This document shows, piece by piece, positions 33,301-43,439 of a stretch of 64,000 nucleotides of DNA. Positions within the stretch are counted from its first letter, which is position 1. Each line of letters opens with the position of its first letter. The stretch is from Bolinopsis microptera (Eukaryota > Ctenophora > Tentaculata > Lobata > Bolinopsidae). The stretch is from contig NC_087084.1 in assembly GCF_026151205.1 (NCBI RefSeq), positions 13,295,453-13,359,452 of the forward strand. The letters are read 5' to 3'. The notes beneath the pieces are model-generated. The model was not told the origin of the DNA and ran no database searches. It saw only the letters and a program-made list of their open reading frames with translations. Position numbers and translations under genes: made by a program.

Positions 33301-35270
33301 CTTTACACCATGTTACTTGGTTCAGATCACGTGGTCAGCAGACAAGGCAGGTGAAGCATAACTCGACCATATAGCCGTGCCTGCCTCTCCAATGTTTCCC
33401 AAAAAAGCGAACATTATGTTTCCAAGGCCAAGGCTAACATATGTCTCTTGAGCTATTTCTATGTTCATAATGTGGCAAAATGCTTCAATTTTCTCAAAAA
33501 TTAAAAATTCTAAGTTCTAAGATCACATTCTCATTTCTCAGTGAGAAATATCTCTAAAACGTGAAGTCACAATGTGACTTGGAACCTTGATAATTGATAT
33601 TGACTTGTAAGTTACACCCCATGTCTCACATTCCATCTCTAAAGATCTGAATCAGATTATGCTACAAGTTTTCGAGAAATAAAAATAAAAGCTTGATTAC
33701 TTGATTCAATCTTTATCCAATTTTCCCTCTTAGTTTCGAGAAATTTCTGAGTATAACCCCTAGATTTCTCACATTTTTTGTTATATATGGCAGTTTATCT
33801 CTATTCTGATAAATAGTAAATACCAGTCTCGGTTTCGGCCACATTTACAGCAATAAAGTAGCAGGGGTGAGGACTTGCCTGCTCTGAGAATATTTCCCAA
33901 AAAGCTAAAATACCATGTTTCTATGGCTCTGAGGGGTCGTTCACATATTACGTAATCAATTTTTGGACAATTTGTAACCCCCCGCCCCCCCCCCCCCTTC
34001 CGTAATCAGTTTTCATAGCTATTGTGCCAAAATAAAATTAATTAATTAATTAATTACTAATTACTATTAATTATTACTACCAGAAGTACCTACCAGAAGA
34101 CTGTTATCAATGAATTCTCTCATTAGAGGCTTGAGGATAGCAAAGCAGTCTTGTAGGTAAGTGTTAGTGGTGGCAATATCCCCGTCAACAACTGAGCACT
34201 TCCTCACCTCCTCTATAGACTCCCATGAAAATTGTGCACTCTGGAAAAAGAAAATTGTTTATAATATTTGTCAAACCAAGGAGGAGGTTGAAACAAATTA
34301 TGCACTATTTTGGACAGTTAAAATCTTAACAGTTAAATCTTTGGATCATAACTTAATACCTAACTCAATTGATTAATCGCTTTACACTGCTATTTGGCAG
34401 AAGACTTTCCAAACTTTAAAATTACAAACCTTGCTAAGACTCTCTAAAGCAGATATTCTTTTCGGTATATCAGTTGCCAGGAGGATGTCTGCCTGAATTT
34501 GACTGTATTAATTTTGTATTAATTAATACAGGATATAGATCAAAATAATCAAAATAATCTTCAGAAAACTCAATTTAGTGATGGAGTAAACAGTATTACC
34601 TGTTCGCAAACACCAGTCTTGTGATTCAGCTGAAGGATTTCTATGTTAGATATCAAATTAAATGATTCTGTTATATGGTTTTAAATGTCAACAGAAAATT
34701 CAAAATAACAGGTATATAGCCCATTTTAATGCCAATGACTATAAATTGCAGATTAACAATATTATACTGTTATTTCACTATCACTAACAAGCCACGAATC
34801 AGATAAATTGTCTTCCCATGATATATCAAAATTTATTATTATTAAATCAAAATAGAAAATAATTTAACTGATCATCCGCCTTCCCCTTTATGTCATCTTC
34901 AAATAAATCAGGACACGTAGAAGTGAAATTACACAAGATGCATTTTAAATAAGCCCTAATTTCTGATGTATCACTGTTAATTCATTTAGTTGAAAACGGT
35001 ATGCAACAGATATGCAGTCATACAAACTAGATGAAAAGTCACTCACCAGAAATTTTTTTGATGATTCGTGCGATGTTTCTCCATTTGCCATAGCTGAGAG
35101 TTAAAAGATATTAATAAGATTATAGTATCAAGCTATTAAAACTATGTGAATAAAACAACAATCACCCAAATAAAAAGAAAAGCAAACGAAACAATAAAGA
35201 AAAGTAAAACACCATACCTCTCAGTCTGAGAGACTAGCGATTAGTGCTTGCAATAGTATTAGCAGCTGGT
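24389..35270 (-). CDS. PSME3: Proteasome activator PA28 (REG) subunit, PSME3-like (217 aa, 7 coding exons)
   Basis: Subunit of the 11S ring that caps the 20S proteasome and opens its gate without ATP. Coding exons on the minus strand: 35091-35047, 34629-34600, 34492-34430, 34240-34094, 32898-32762, 25679-25532, 24472-24389; 654 nt with TAA. The ATG exon begins with an acceptor two bases before ATG. A good donor at 35212-35217 after GACTGAGAG marks a probable 5'UTR exon from 35218 to about 35270. Seen: LRTWVTMLVPKTEDGDNLGV, which contains the family's activation loop; YYVERARLLSKFEKYG; EEYDEATFIKFSLSISQL; MYDKIMKNIDKIKKPR; and a C-terminal Tyr, as family members need for docking. The ending LCLY resembles PA28-gamma (ETLY). 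It is shorter than human PSME3 (254 aa), and I see no basic nuclear-localisation insert in the N-terminal half, so the alpha/beta/gamma assignment is less sure than the family. Confidence 0.9.
24512..24834 (+). mobile_element. Helitron-like non-autonomous element
   Basis: Starts TCTTACTATATATAAAGCG after an A and ends GGGTTCCTGCTAG before a T. AAGTGGTGTCAAA and its inverse GACACCACTT lie in the last 110 bp. A related CTGACACCACGG lies near the start. It sits in the last intron of the proteasome activator. 323 bp, non-coding; the family differs from the array at 5680-6570. Confidence 0.65.
24970..25118. repeat. Long imperfect palindrome (foldback)
   Basis: The outer arms contain ACATCCGGAT with CGATGGC on the left and the inverse GCCATCG with ATCCGGATGT on the right. 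The inner arms GCGGCACTCTCGTGGC and GCCACGAGAGTGCCGC are perfect inverses around CACAGTGTCGCAACA. The whole stretch can fold into one two-part stem-loop of about 140 nt. It is markedly GC-rich against its surroundings. A 61-codon open frame across it is incidental. Confidence 0.88.
25222..25378. mobile_element. MITE of the GGGGTCGTTCACATATTACG family, right end lost
   Basis: GGGGTCGTTCACATATTACG at the start, then the shared inside TTTTACACATAGCTATTGTG and TTTGGAAACACC. It ends in a long C run with no inverted terminus. In the last intron of the proteasome activator. Confidence 0.75.
26647..28913. mobile_element. Inner terminal-inverted-repeat element nested in the outer one
   Basis: The terminal repeats are 36 bp, at 26647-26682 and 28878-28913, identical at 35 of 36 positions, and start GGACACCTTCAACAAGACG (GGACATCTTC at the other end). 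TTAT flanks both sides (26643-26646 and 28914-28917). Inside, the motif GATACAAATATCACA lies forward near 26834, 26986, 27124, 27153 and 27333, and reversed near 27383, 28270, 28411, 28552, 28704 and 28765; many gaps are 140-165 bp. It contains a LINE-ORF1-like frame at 27497-27907 and no transposase that I recognise. Confidence 0.85.
27497..27907 (+). CDS. LINE ORF1-like protein fragment inside the inner element
   Basis: A 136-codon frame with a codon usage and GC content unlike the AT-rich flanks. It reads RSRNLLVFGLPEEEQEELEV, RLGKKKTSTCTRPVKVCLTS, ILANARKLRQSAKF, VFLSPDRSLEQREARKEL and ends near KKFYIKEGQIF. This pattern (SRNxxxxGLPE, RPVKV, SPDRSxExRxARKEL) is that of the RNA-binding ORF1 region found next to zinc knuckles in many invertebrate LINEs. 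No zinc knuckle and no ORF2 follow, so it is a fragment. Whether it was inserted into the element or is carried as cargo cannot be decided here. The annotated start is the first open codon of the frame (TTG/GTG-like), not a confirmed initiator. Confidence 0.6.
   Translation: MKTVVAEEDRSRNLLVFGLPEEEQEELEVRIGEVLEEIGQKPKVEVERLGKKKTSTCTRPVKVCLTSSLIVHQILANARKLRQSAKFKTVFLSPDRSLEQREARKELIASMRAKALAEPDKKFYIKEGQIFSCSRN
28932..29960. repeat. Tandem array of about 310-bp units in the left arm of the outer element
   Basis: GGTATGGTTCTTCAAAATAG, or a close variant, recurs near 28932, 29236, 29551 and 29862, giving periods of 304-315 bp. Each unit holds two copies of the 15-bp motif, one followed by CATACG or CATCAG and the other by CATTTCGG, so the unit is itself a dimer of the 150-bp spacing. 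Confidence 0.9.
29965..31253. repeat. Tandem duplication of about 635 bp in the right arm of the outer element
   Basis: The stretch from TACATCAACTGCCCT (29978) to the terminus at 30574 is repeated from 30609 to 31253. Each copy holds four reversed motif copies, which match pairwise at offsets of 629-637 bp. The first copy also ends in GAACGTGTCC (30565-30574), a terminal inverted repeat now internal to the element. Confidence 0.9.
31340..32070. mobile_element. Terminal-inverted-repeat element, about 730 bp
   Basis: The left 70 bp (AGTCCCAACCCTGTGGAGCC, then CATATTAGGCGCGTATATGG and GTGTATCTCAGCTT) reappear inverted at 32000-32070 with a few differences. The inside contains the dispersed 165-bp repeat (31687-31853), also present inverted at 3390-3555. 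No target duplication and no coding region are visible. It lies in the proteasome-activator intron beside the outer element. Confidence 0.82.
32071..32761. other. Intron sequence of the proteasome activator
   Basis: AT-rich, without recognisable features, up to the donor at 32756-32761 (minus strand). Confidence 0.6.
32899..34093. other. Intron sequence of the proteasome activator
   Basis: Intron between coding exons 34240-34094 and 32898-32762. It contains a truncated MITE of the GGGGTCGTTCACATATTACG family at 33933-34035 with a long C run. I see no exon in the remainder. Confidence 0.7.
33933..34035. mobile_element. MITE of the GGGGTCGTTCACATATTACG family, truncated
   Basis: GGGGTCGTTCACATATTACG, then TTTTTGGACAATTTGTAACC and a C run, then TTCATAGCTATTGTGCC. 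The right half is missing. Confidence 0.75.
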
Positions 35271-35871
35271 TTAAATAGCCAGCAGCTGGAGTCAGATGAT
35301 AGTGTTAACCTTTTGCACTGATCAGCCAAAAGGTTGACAATTTGCTGTGATTCCCACCGCATTTTATTATACTGTGAAACCAGATATATCGTCATCGGTA
35401 CTCATTTTCGCGAATTTCTAAAAATTAATTTTACTCTGCAGCATTCTAGGACCGGAGAACTGCATTATTGCAACCACGTGACTGCACAAGAAAAGATGAC
35501 GCTCATCGGTGACAACTCGTAACGAGACCACTCTGGAACACTCGCATCTTCTCCAGATTTTTTCTTCTTTATATAGGCTGGACAAATAAAACACCTTACT
35601 AACAAAACGAAAACTAAAGCAAAGATTGATAAACATAACATCACTTTCGCAAAAGCTTCATCATATTCTAAAATAAAATATAGTTTTTTTTCTTCATTTT
35701 TCTTTTTGTTAACTTAATGTGCCGTCTGCCAAAGCCCAAGGTGTCCATTGCAAAGCAGCAAAACGCAAAATGAGAAGCTTTCATTACATGGGGAACGTTG
35801 GAAATCAGATTTCGTTATCCGCAAAGTTTTGTCATTGAAGTGTTGGTGATCAGTTACCAATACTGATATAA

Positions 35872-36339
35872 GGGGTCGTTCACATATTACATAGTCACTT
35901 TTTGGCCCCTCCTCACTCAGTTTTACACATAGTTACTTTGTTAAAATAACACTAGCGTTACAGCCCAGTTCCACGGCTCAGTTTTGCGACCAGATTTGAC
36001 ACAAAACTCCGCGAAAAGAGTTTTGAAAGGCAAAACTCTGCGATGGCAGTTTTGTTTACAATGTACGTTCCCATGCGGTTGGTATTTGCACACAGATTTG
36101 CGCGCACGTGGGTAATGAAATTTCCCACGCGAGCGCCCAGGTTAAAACTGCTTTCACGGAGTTTTGGGTCATATCAAAAATATTTCTCCGTGCGGAGAAA
36201 TATTTTTGAATTTCATTTCCGGTCGCAAAAATGTGAGAAAAATGTGAGCAAATCTGGTTGCAAAACTGAGCCGTGGAACTGCAGGGTTATCATTTGTAAA
36301 GTCTCACTCTCAGTTATTACGCAGTATGTAAACAACTCC
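35872..36339. mobile_element. MITE of the GGGGTCGTTCACATATTACG family, interrupted by another MITE
   Basis: Left end GGGGTCGTTCACATATTACA at 35872. The degenerate inverse terminus (ATTACGCAGTATGTAAACAA then CTCC) ends near 36339. Between them the family inside CACTAGCGTTA-TCATTTG is split by an insertion at 35961-36286. It lies between the proteasome activator and the GPCR gene. Confidence 0.75.
35961..36286. mobile_element. PIF/Harbinger-like MITE nested in the preceding MITE
   Basis: Terminal inverted repeats share CAGTTCCACGGCTCAGTTTT and continue GC(G/A)ACCAGATTTG. TTA flanks both sides (35958-35960 and 36287-36289), the 3-bp target length of PIF/Harbinger elements. A perfect 17-bp hairpin (TCAAAAATATTTCTCCG, TGC, inverse) lies at 36176-36212. 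An open frame across it is incidental. Confidence 0.78.
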
Positions 36340-36761
36340 TAGCATTTGAGAGAGTTGTCCGACAGTTCCCAACATGAAAATTCAGACCCTCACAGAGAAC
36401 CCACCGGGCCGAGGGCAAGAAAATCTAAGAGCTCAGCGTACATAAAATAACAGCAACATAGCATGGAATTTCCTAAAATGTAAGGAAAATGATGGAATGA
36501 AAAAGCTGTTAGAGGAACGAGTTACAGACTGTCTGAGCATTTTGAACATGTCTAACTTTTGCAGTCTTTACTCCGTACTCGCTGCGGTCAAGATTAAAAT
36601 ACAAATCTAAATATCTATATAATATCTTGCTGTCAGCAAGAGTTATCAATTATGTTACAAAAACGCAAGGTTTTTCAATGCTTGTGAACCTACAATTGAA
36701 ACGACTATCTATACGCTGGGCCCAGATATGTTAGTAGATATTACTTAGCTTCCTCTGTTTC
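36340..36761. other. Intergenic / 3'UTR of the GPCR gene
   Basis: No gene visible. The right end is the 3' flank of the minus-strand GPCR stop codon. Confidence 0.6.
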
Positions 36762-39700
36762 TTAAGTTGGGTTGATACCGTTCATTTCAATCTCTTCCGG
36801 TTGGTCATGTGGATTCATGCGTTCGTTAATAATACTGATAATATATGAAACTTTCTGCTTGCAAGTTTTGTACATGTCACTGTAAAATATTGGGTTTAGC
36901 AAACTGTTGATGGGCATCACAAACAGGGCAAAAACTTCAAATACATATTCTGGTGCAGAACTTCCGTCCGCGCCAAAGAAATAGTTAGCGGTTATCATTA
37001 GGGATACCCAGCTTATCAGTTGAGATCCGATCATCAAGAAAACCTTGATAAGGAGGTCTTTGTTTTGCTGATGATCCTGGTTGCGGTTGGCGATTGCAGA
37101 TGACTTGTTATGTTTTACCACAATTACAATGTATGATACTGAAACTACTGCTAGCAGCACCGATATGGCAGTACAATATCCAATTTTATAAGCTCGGTAA
37201 GATTCCTGGTCCTGAAATATGTTTTGAATGCAAATCGGTGTGGATCCGTAATATCCAATCACTGTGAAGTCGAAGATGTTAGGCATGTTTGTTATTTGTT
37301 TCAATTCATTCAGCATTGTTGTAATGTACTCAGTGGTCTGGTTTGGGATGAATTTGTGATACAGATCTTTAATGTACTGTTCATCAAAGGAGCTCAACAG
37401 GGGATTATCCGCCATGTTGACCAAGAAGATTTCCGATTTGAAAATGTGTTCTATTTGGGGGAGCTTTACTGCAGGAATCATTGCATGAATCAAGTTAAGG
37501 ATGAAAATGATGCAGGAACTTATAATTATGGCTTTATAAGGAATCCTGATAAATGATACATTGCACTGGATGCTTCTTACAATACTCATCAGAGAAACTA
37601 TCGAAGAGAGATCCATGACTTGCAAAAGAGAAGATCACCCCCAAAATATCACAGTAAACGCTCGACCTCCACCAGTCAGAGAGTACACAATAGTCCCCCT
37701 TATACCGGAGAACGAGGGATGCCAACACGATGAAGCAGAGATATATTCCCATTATAAAGTCATATACAAATATTTGTATGCACAGAAGTCTATCAGTTTT
37801 CGCGATCAAATTAGAGGGATCGCTTTTAATTGCTTTATAACCGCTCCTTACATTCAGAATCAAAACAGCTAATCCAAAGATGGCATTTAGACAGGATAGA
37901 GCATTCGATTTTATGAGGGATTTTGGAGAAGCTATGTTGCCCAGGCCGCAGTCAATATTACACTCATCCATGCTATTTGGGCAATCTTTCACTTGGTCGC
38001 ATTTTTTATGCGCTGGGATCCACATTGTGCTATTGTTAAGGTGAGACATATTCTCCAAATGGTTGTAGCAGTAGAATCTGTTCGGGCATCCTTTTTCATC
38101 TGCCCCATTTAAACAGTCTACCTTACCATCACAAAGTGAGGCCAATGCGGGTCTAAGAAATCTTCCCTCTGTTACTCTGATTTCACATGATAGTTCTGGA
38201 AATGAATGTATGCCCAGGGATAGAAGCTTGCAAAAATGTTGCCAGTGATTTTGTTTAAAGAAACTGCTGCAATTATTTTCACAGAGATTTATTATCTGAT
38301 CATCCGAAAGCTGATATAATATAGAAAAATACTCTGACATACATTGTTCGATTGGATTGAAATAATCCAGGCTAAAGTTGTAAGCACTACAGTTAACTCG
38401 GGGTTGAATTTGAGCTATTTGATAGATATCTGAGAATGGCAGCTTTTCACAATATTGTCTTTGCGAGACACAGCCTATCGTTTGATTGTTTCAGTTTCAT
38501 CTGCACATGGTTTTGACAGAAACACTCGTCACTCCCGTCCAAGCAGTCCATGATGTTATCACAAACCTGTCGTGGGAGGTGCGGTATTTAATTAATACAA
38601 ACAGGGGTCACAGTGCTGGCAAGCACAACCGCGCCTCTTATATTCACTATACTAATTACCCCCTTCACTATTATACCCCCTTTACTATTTGCCCCCTTTA
38701 CTATTTACTTCTTTTACTATTTACCCATTTAAGTTTGGTGGTGCCATAGATCAGATACCAGCCCACAATTTACTATTCGTTATAGGAGACCTCAATGCGC
38801 ATGTATCATCATCAGGAAACTGGACATCTTTCCACAAGGGTCCAGCAAACCGAAATGGTAGACTGCTAGAGGATATGCTGTTGGAGCGACAGCTAGAAAT
38901 CACAAACACCGTCAAGAACTCCGAAGCATATGGTAGTTTCCACAGTATTGGCTCAGATCACAGAGTAGTCGTAGCAAGGGTTAAGCTTAGTTTACGGATA
39001 AGCAAGACGGAGAAGAGGACTCCGCTTCTGGACTGGTCTAAACTTAAAACTGACATCGCTCAACAAGAGAGGTACACAATCTAATTATAGTTAGATTGTA
39101 GAGTACATGACCTTGACATAAAAGCAATGTAAGATGCACGCGCGCGACCATCACGTGATAATATGAAGGAGCACATGTTTTGCTTTGTGACACGTGACAC
39201 CATACGAAAAACATACCTACCCTACCCTACCCATCCTCAAATCGTACCACTTCTAACCATCTTATACTTTTTTAAGAAAAAAAAGTTGATGGAAAAAAAC
39301 ATTATAATATATTTTCGTTACCTGAGAAAAAGAAATACATCCAGGCCGTTGAGCACAGTAGAAGACTGGCATCTGAGTTTCTGTCTGCTCAGTAGTCTTT
39401 CTTCCACACCCACACTCGTCAGTTAGGCAATTAGAGAAACCATCACACACATATGATCTAGGGACCAAACACGTCCAATTTGTTGTGTCCAATGTTTTAT
39501 ACACAAGTTGTTCTTCGGAATTCCAATGATTATATGAGTATGAGTATGAGTATAATATATCGGCAACGTTAATTGCCATGGGGCAACTGTAATTCTCGGA
39601 TCGAAGTAATTTGTGTCTGTTTCTCACTAGGTACATATAATAAGTCCGATCATATGTAATTGAGGTTCCATTCGATTGGACAAAACTAATTGCATCATCT

Positions 39701-39861
39701 AGGCAGGTGTGTTCATTTTGCGAATCCATCGGTAGTAAGCCACCTAGTTTTTTGTACAGTCCAGCAGCTATAACTATCTTTTCTTCAGAAGGAGATTCCT
39801 GTGGAAAGTTGGAGCCGAGAAGAGCATCAAGGTTGGTAATTAAAATTAATATCCCTATCAT
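36762..39861 (-). pseudogene. LDL-receptor class A repeat GPCR (LGR/relaxin-receptor-like 7TM), frame broken twice
   Basis: Exon 39861-39322 starts with a signal peptide (MIGILILITNLDALLGS; an in-frame Met lies 25 codons earlier). It has an LDLa-like repeat (WTCLVPRSYVCDGFSNC) and the first half of a second one. Exon 38566-36762 completes that repeat (VCDNIMDCLDGSDECFC). After one frame shift near 38480-38505, two more LDLa-like repeats follow (SLCDGKVDCLNGADEKGC; KKCDQVKDCPNSMDEC). Then comes the class A 7TM domain: TM1 at SCLNAIFGLAVLILNV, TM2 at IFVYDFIMGIYLCFIVLA and TM3 at CDILGVIFSFASHGSLF. A second shift near 37590-37620 splits TM3 before SLMSIVRS. The last part, in one frame, holds TM4 to TM7, with SLLNPIFYSDMY as the NPxxY motif. 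Each break fits a single extra base, so this is either a young pseudogene or a gene with assembly errors. The ligand is unknown. Confidence 0.8.
38745..39081 (+). pseudogene. Non-LTR retrotransposon endonuclease fragment
   Basis: About 110 codons: LLFVIGDLNAHV, then ANRNGRLLEDMLLERQLEITNT and SIGSDHRVVVARVKLSLRIS. GDLNAH and SDHR are conserved parts of the apurinic-type endonuclease of LINEs. Both ends are cut off. It lies antisense in the GPCR intron 38567-39321, behind a stretch of simple CCCCCTTTACTATT-type repeats. Confidence 0.82.
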
Positions 39862-39936
39862 GACACGGTGTCTTGTTATCTTAGCACTATTTTCAGAAGA
39901 CCACAAACCAAAATCTGTTATCATGAGGGTTGTCAA

Positions 39937-40387
39937 ACTGTGTATTGATGAAAGATCGACTGCGCGATATTTTTAAATGACCACGCAACAAAATAGGATA
40001 ATTTGAACAACAGCTGTTCGACTGGGTTATAGATCGATGAAGGTATCAGATAAAGCTGAAACAATAGGTAGCCTCCTCCCTGCACACCCTGCGATTCATT
40101 ATGAAAATTGTCAAAGAATTAAGTGAGATAGCGTTCTTTTGTGATCTCCAAAGCCATTCAAGAATACTTTGAAAAGCTTTGAAGGTACCAGATCAAGCTG
40201 AAACCACAAATAGTGATCTCATTGCACGCGCTGTGATGCATTGAGATAATCGACAAAGGAACATGTGACAAAGCTTTCTTTTGTGTTCTCCAAATTCTCT
40301 CAAAAATAACTATTTGCAAAAAAGACTTATAGTGTTGGCAGAAAGGATGACAATTACGCAACTAACTAAGCCTTTTATTCGTTATTG
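39937..40387. other. Upstream region of the GPCR gene
   Basis: Would hold the promoter of the minus-strand GPCR gene. I see no clear core-promoter element. GAAGGTACCAGATCAAGCTGA near 40180 resembles GAAGGTATCAGATAAAGCTGA near 40037, a short local repeat. Confidence 0.45.
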
Positions 40388-40800
40388 GATATAAATCAGA
40401 GTCACACACTCACACTAGTTCCACCACATAACTGAGGCAGAACTATAAATCAGAGTCACACTAGTTTATATCCACCACAATATAACTGAGGCAGAACTAT
40501 AAATCAGAGTCACACTAGTTTATATCCACCACAATAACTGAGGCAGAACTATAAATCAGAGTCACACTAGTTTATATCCACCACAATATAACTGAGGCAG
40601 AACTATAAATCAGAGTCACACTAGTTTATATCCACCACAATATAACTGAGGCAGAACTATAAATCAGAGTCACACTAGTTTATATCCACCACATAACTGA
40701 GGCAGAACTATAAATCAGAGTCACACTAGTTTATATCCACCACAATATAACTGAGGCAGAACTATAAATCAGAGTCACACTAGTTTATATCCACCACACA
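40388..40800. repeat. Minisatellite of about 54-bp units, 7-8 copies
   Basis: The unit runs from ATAAATCAGAGTCACACTAG to TTTATATCCACCACAATATA and ACTGAGGCAGAACT. Copies vary by presence of the second TATA and by short deletions. Downstream, 40801-41400 holds nothing recognisable. Confidence 0.95.
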
Positions 40801-41399
40801 ACTTAGGCAAAACTACCGTTCAAGCCACATTATACAACCCAACGTTTATCCCTACCTTTGCCGAAGGCAAAACGATCGCAGGGAATATCAATAATTGGAT
40901 TCGATATTAGAGGTATTCTAATAGAATTTAACCTTGATATTGATTAAAATTATCAATCCCTGCAATAATTCATCTACAGTCTACATGTATTTTATTTTAT
41001 TTTTTTAAATTAGATACTTTTCAAATTTTACGGAGTACAGCAATAGATGAATATAAAATAGAATCGTTCAAAATATCGCCCCCATCTGTAAAATATGATG
41101 GGCACCCAAACACGGTAAACACATAGTGAACTATGTCCGCAGTAACTTGGACCCATTACATCGAATTAATCTAAATCCAAAAATTTATGAAAAACTATTT
41201 AATAACAAACAAATCCATGGTGAATAACTGTGGATATAGAGTCAAAATTGGTATTTCAATACGTCAAATTCCAGATACATTAGATACAGGTCTGATACGG
41301 TCATTAATGTGTTAGTAGGTGTGCGGGTGAAGTGTGATATGATGTTGAAAGTATAGGAAGGTAGATAAAAAAATTTATAAAACAAAAAATAATAATATG

Positions 41400-43430
41400 G
41401 GGAGCAAAGAGACTAGGCTAGACTGTTGTTTCACTATCTAATAAACATTTCCATAGATGCTTAGTGACCTCAGCTTTGAAAAGACTAGTAGACACAATCT
41501 GTCTTACCTGTAAAGGGAGTCCATTCCACAGTATATGGGTTCTGTAGAAAAATGATTTTGCCAGTGGGCTATTTGAGGTACATATGGTGTGTGAATTCTG
41601 ACTTAACTTAGGTAAAATTGATGACACAATAGACAGACTGTCGAGGTGGCAACGTCTTAGTCGAGAAGTGCCCTGATATAAAGAGAGATAGTGAGGCAGC
41701 GATACAGGAATTAAATTGTTCAGAACTTTGTGGAAAAAGATAAGATCATTCAAGTCAAACTTTTGAGACAAAGGGAGAATGTCGACAAGCTTGCACTTTT
41801 TGACATATTGCTCAGGTGGATAACTGTGGCCCTCTTCAGATAGAATCCATTTAAAAGCTCTCTTTTGGAGACTAATTTATCACTAAGTGATTTATTACAA
41901 GGGCGCCAGATTATGGAACAATTTTCGAATTGGCTACGAACCAGGGAAAGGTAAAGCGCCCGGCGACGTTTCTGATCAATGACAATATGGCCATTTCTTC
42001 TGACCATACCAAGTTGTTGGCAAGCCTTAGTATAAATTCTGTCGCACTGACTATTCCAACTTAGCTTGGGAGTAACATCGACTCCAAGATCTTTTTCTAA
42101 CTCTACATACACAAGAGGAGAGCCATCAAGATTATATGCGAATGGAGGGGATAAAGATGGTTTTCCTGAAACAATAAGCACTTTACATTTTGCTGGATGG
42201 AATCGCATTTTGTTTCTTAGTGCCCAGTCAGAGAGATAGTCTATATCCATTTGTAAATTAGTATTATCAGAAGATGAATGTATTTTACGCCAGATTTTTG
42301 TATCATCGGCATACAAAACAATATCAGTATTATCCGAAAGGCCATGCTCTAGAAAACCATGCTGCCTGGGATCAAGAAGGGTACTTGTCAAAGAAAGCAG
42401 TTTACGTTTAACAATGCGCTCAAAAACTTTCATGACTAAACAAGTAAGGGATATTGGTCTATAGTTTTCAACCTCACTTTTCTTACCTTTCTTAAATATT
42501 GGGACAACATTTGCAAGTTTCCATTCTTGTGGAATGTAGCCGCTGTTGTAGGATCCACGAAAAATGCATGTTAGAGGGTAAGCTAAACCTACGGAACAAT
42601 TTTTTAGAATTTTACCGTGTATGCCATCTGGTCCCTGGGCTTTATTTGAATTAATATTTGAAAGAAGCTTACGAACATCCCGATGATCAAAGTCAATATC
42701 AAAATCAACATCATTGACATAGGGGATGTCAGTGTCATAAAGTGAAGGATCTGAAAACTGGTTATAAAAGAAAGAATTGAAAAGTTCAGCTTGATCTTTG
42801 GGTTTGAACCGAAGCTGTCCAGAATAACTAACACAATTAGGATACGGCAGGAGTTAGATTGATATTTAACATGTGACCAAAACTTCTTAGTTATAAGCGC
42901 TGGATCATCACTATTGAAAAGATTGTCTCTTATTTTGGCTGATGAAAGCCTCTTAAAATCTTTACGGCTAGTAACAAACTTTAACTCATCAGAAATAGAA
43001 CCAGAAATTTTAAATTTAGCTCTGAGTCTATCTTTTTTACGGCATGAAGAAAAAAGTTCACTATCGAACCACGGGGGTTGGAACTCTGATTTAATAGTTA
43101 CTTTAGGAATACCGTATGTATATCAACTAAATTCATAATGCAGTCTTTAACTAACTTCCAAGACGAATCAGGATCTAGGCATTCTAGGACTTGCCAATTA
43201 ATCGAGCATAATTCACGATTAATCATGTCCCAGTTTGCTTTCTTAAAATTATAGATTTTACGTTTAGGAGTTTTCTTACGGGAAAAGGAGCTTTTAATTG
43301 AAAAAGTGACAGGAAAATGATCAGATTTGCACACGGAATGAGGATCACAGACATTCAAGTTATCGATTGTGTTATCATAATTACTGAGAAGAATGTCTAT
43401 ATTGTATATAATAATATTAATTCAAGCGGG
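41400..43430 (-). pseudogene. Non-LTR retrotransposon (LINE), internally deleted copy
   Basis: Reading on the minus strand from about 43430: the endonuclease end (SVCKSDHFPVTFSIKSS), a linker, RT motifs (NSNKAQGPDGIHGK; NYRPISLTCLVMKVFERIV), then GF joined almost directly to VLYADDTKIW. The catalytic region between RT motifs 2 and C, including the first Asp, has been lost. The C-terminal part (FHPAKCKVLIVSG; LGVDVTPKLSW; KVLNNLIPVSLPHYLSL) is well preserved to about 41418. Several frame changes separate the parts (43098-43358, 42440-42830, 42433-41750, 41771-41418). Not functional. Confidence 0.88.
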
Positions 43431-43439
43431 AAGAAGCCT

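Noticed and set aside
36043..36342. 99-codon open frame
   Set aside because: Lies within the nested MITE and crosses its hairpin and right terminus.
38447..38505. A 32-nt intron instead of a frameshift in the GPCR gene
   Set aside because: GT and AG could be found, but the length is far below every other intron in this window; a single-base break is simpler.
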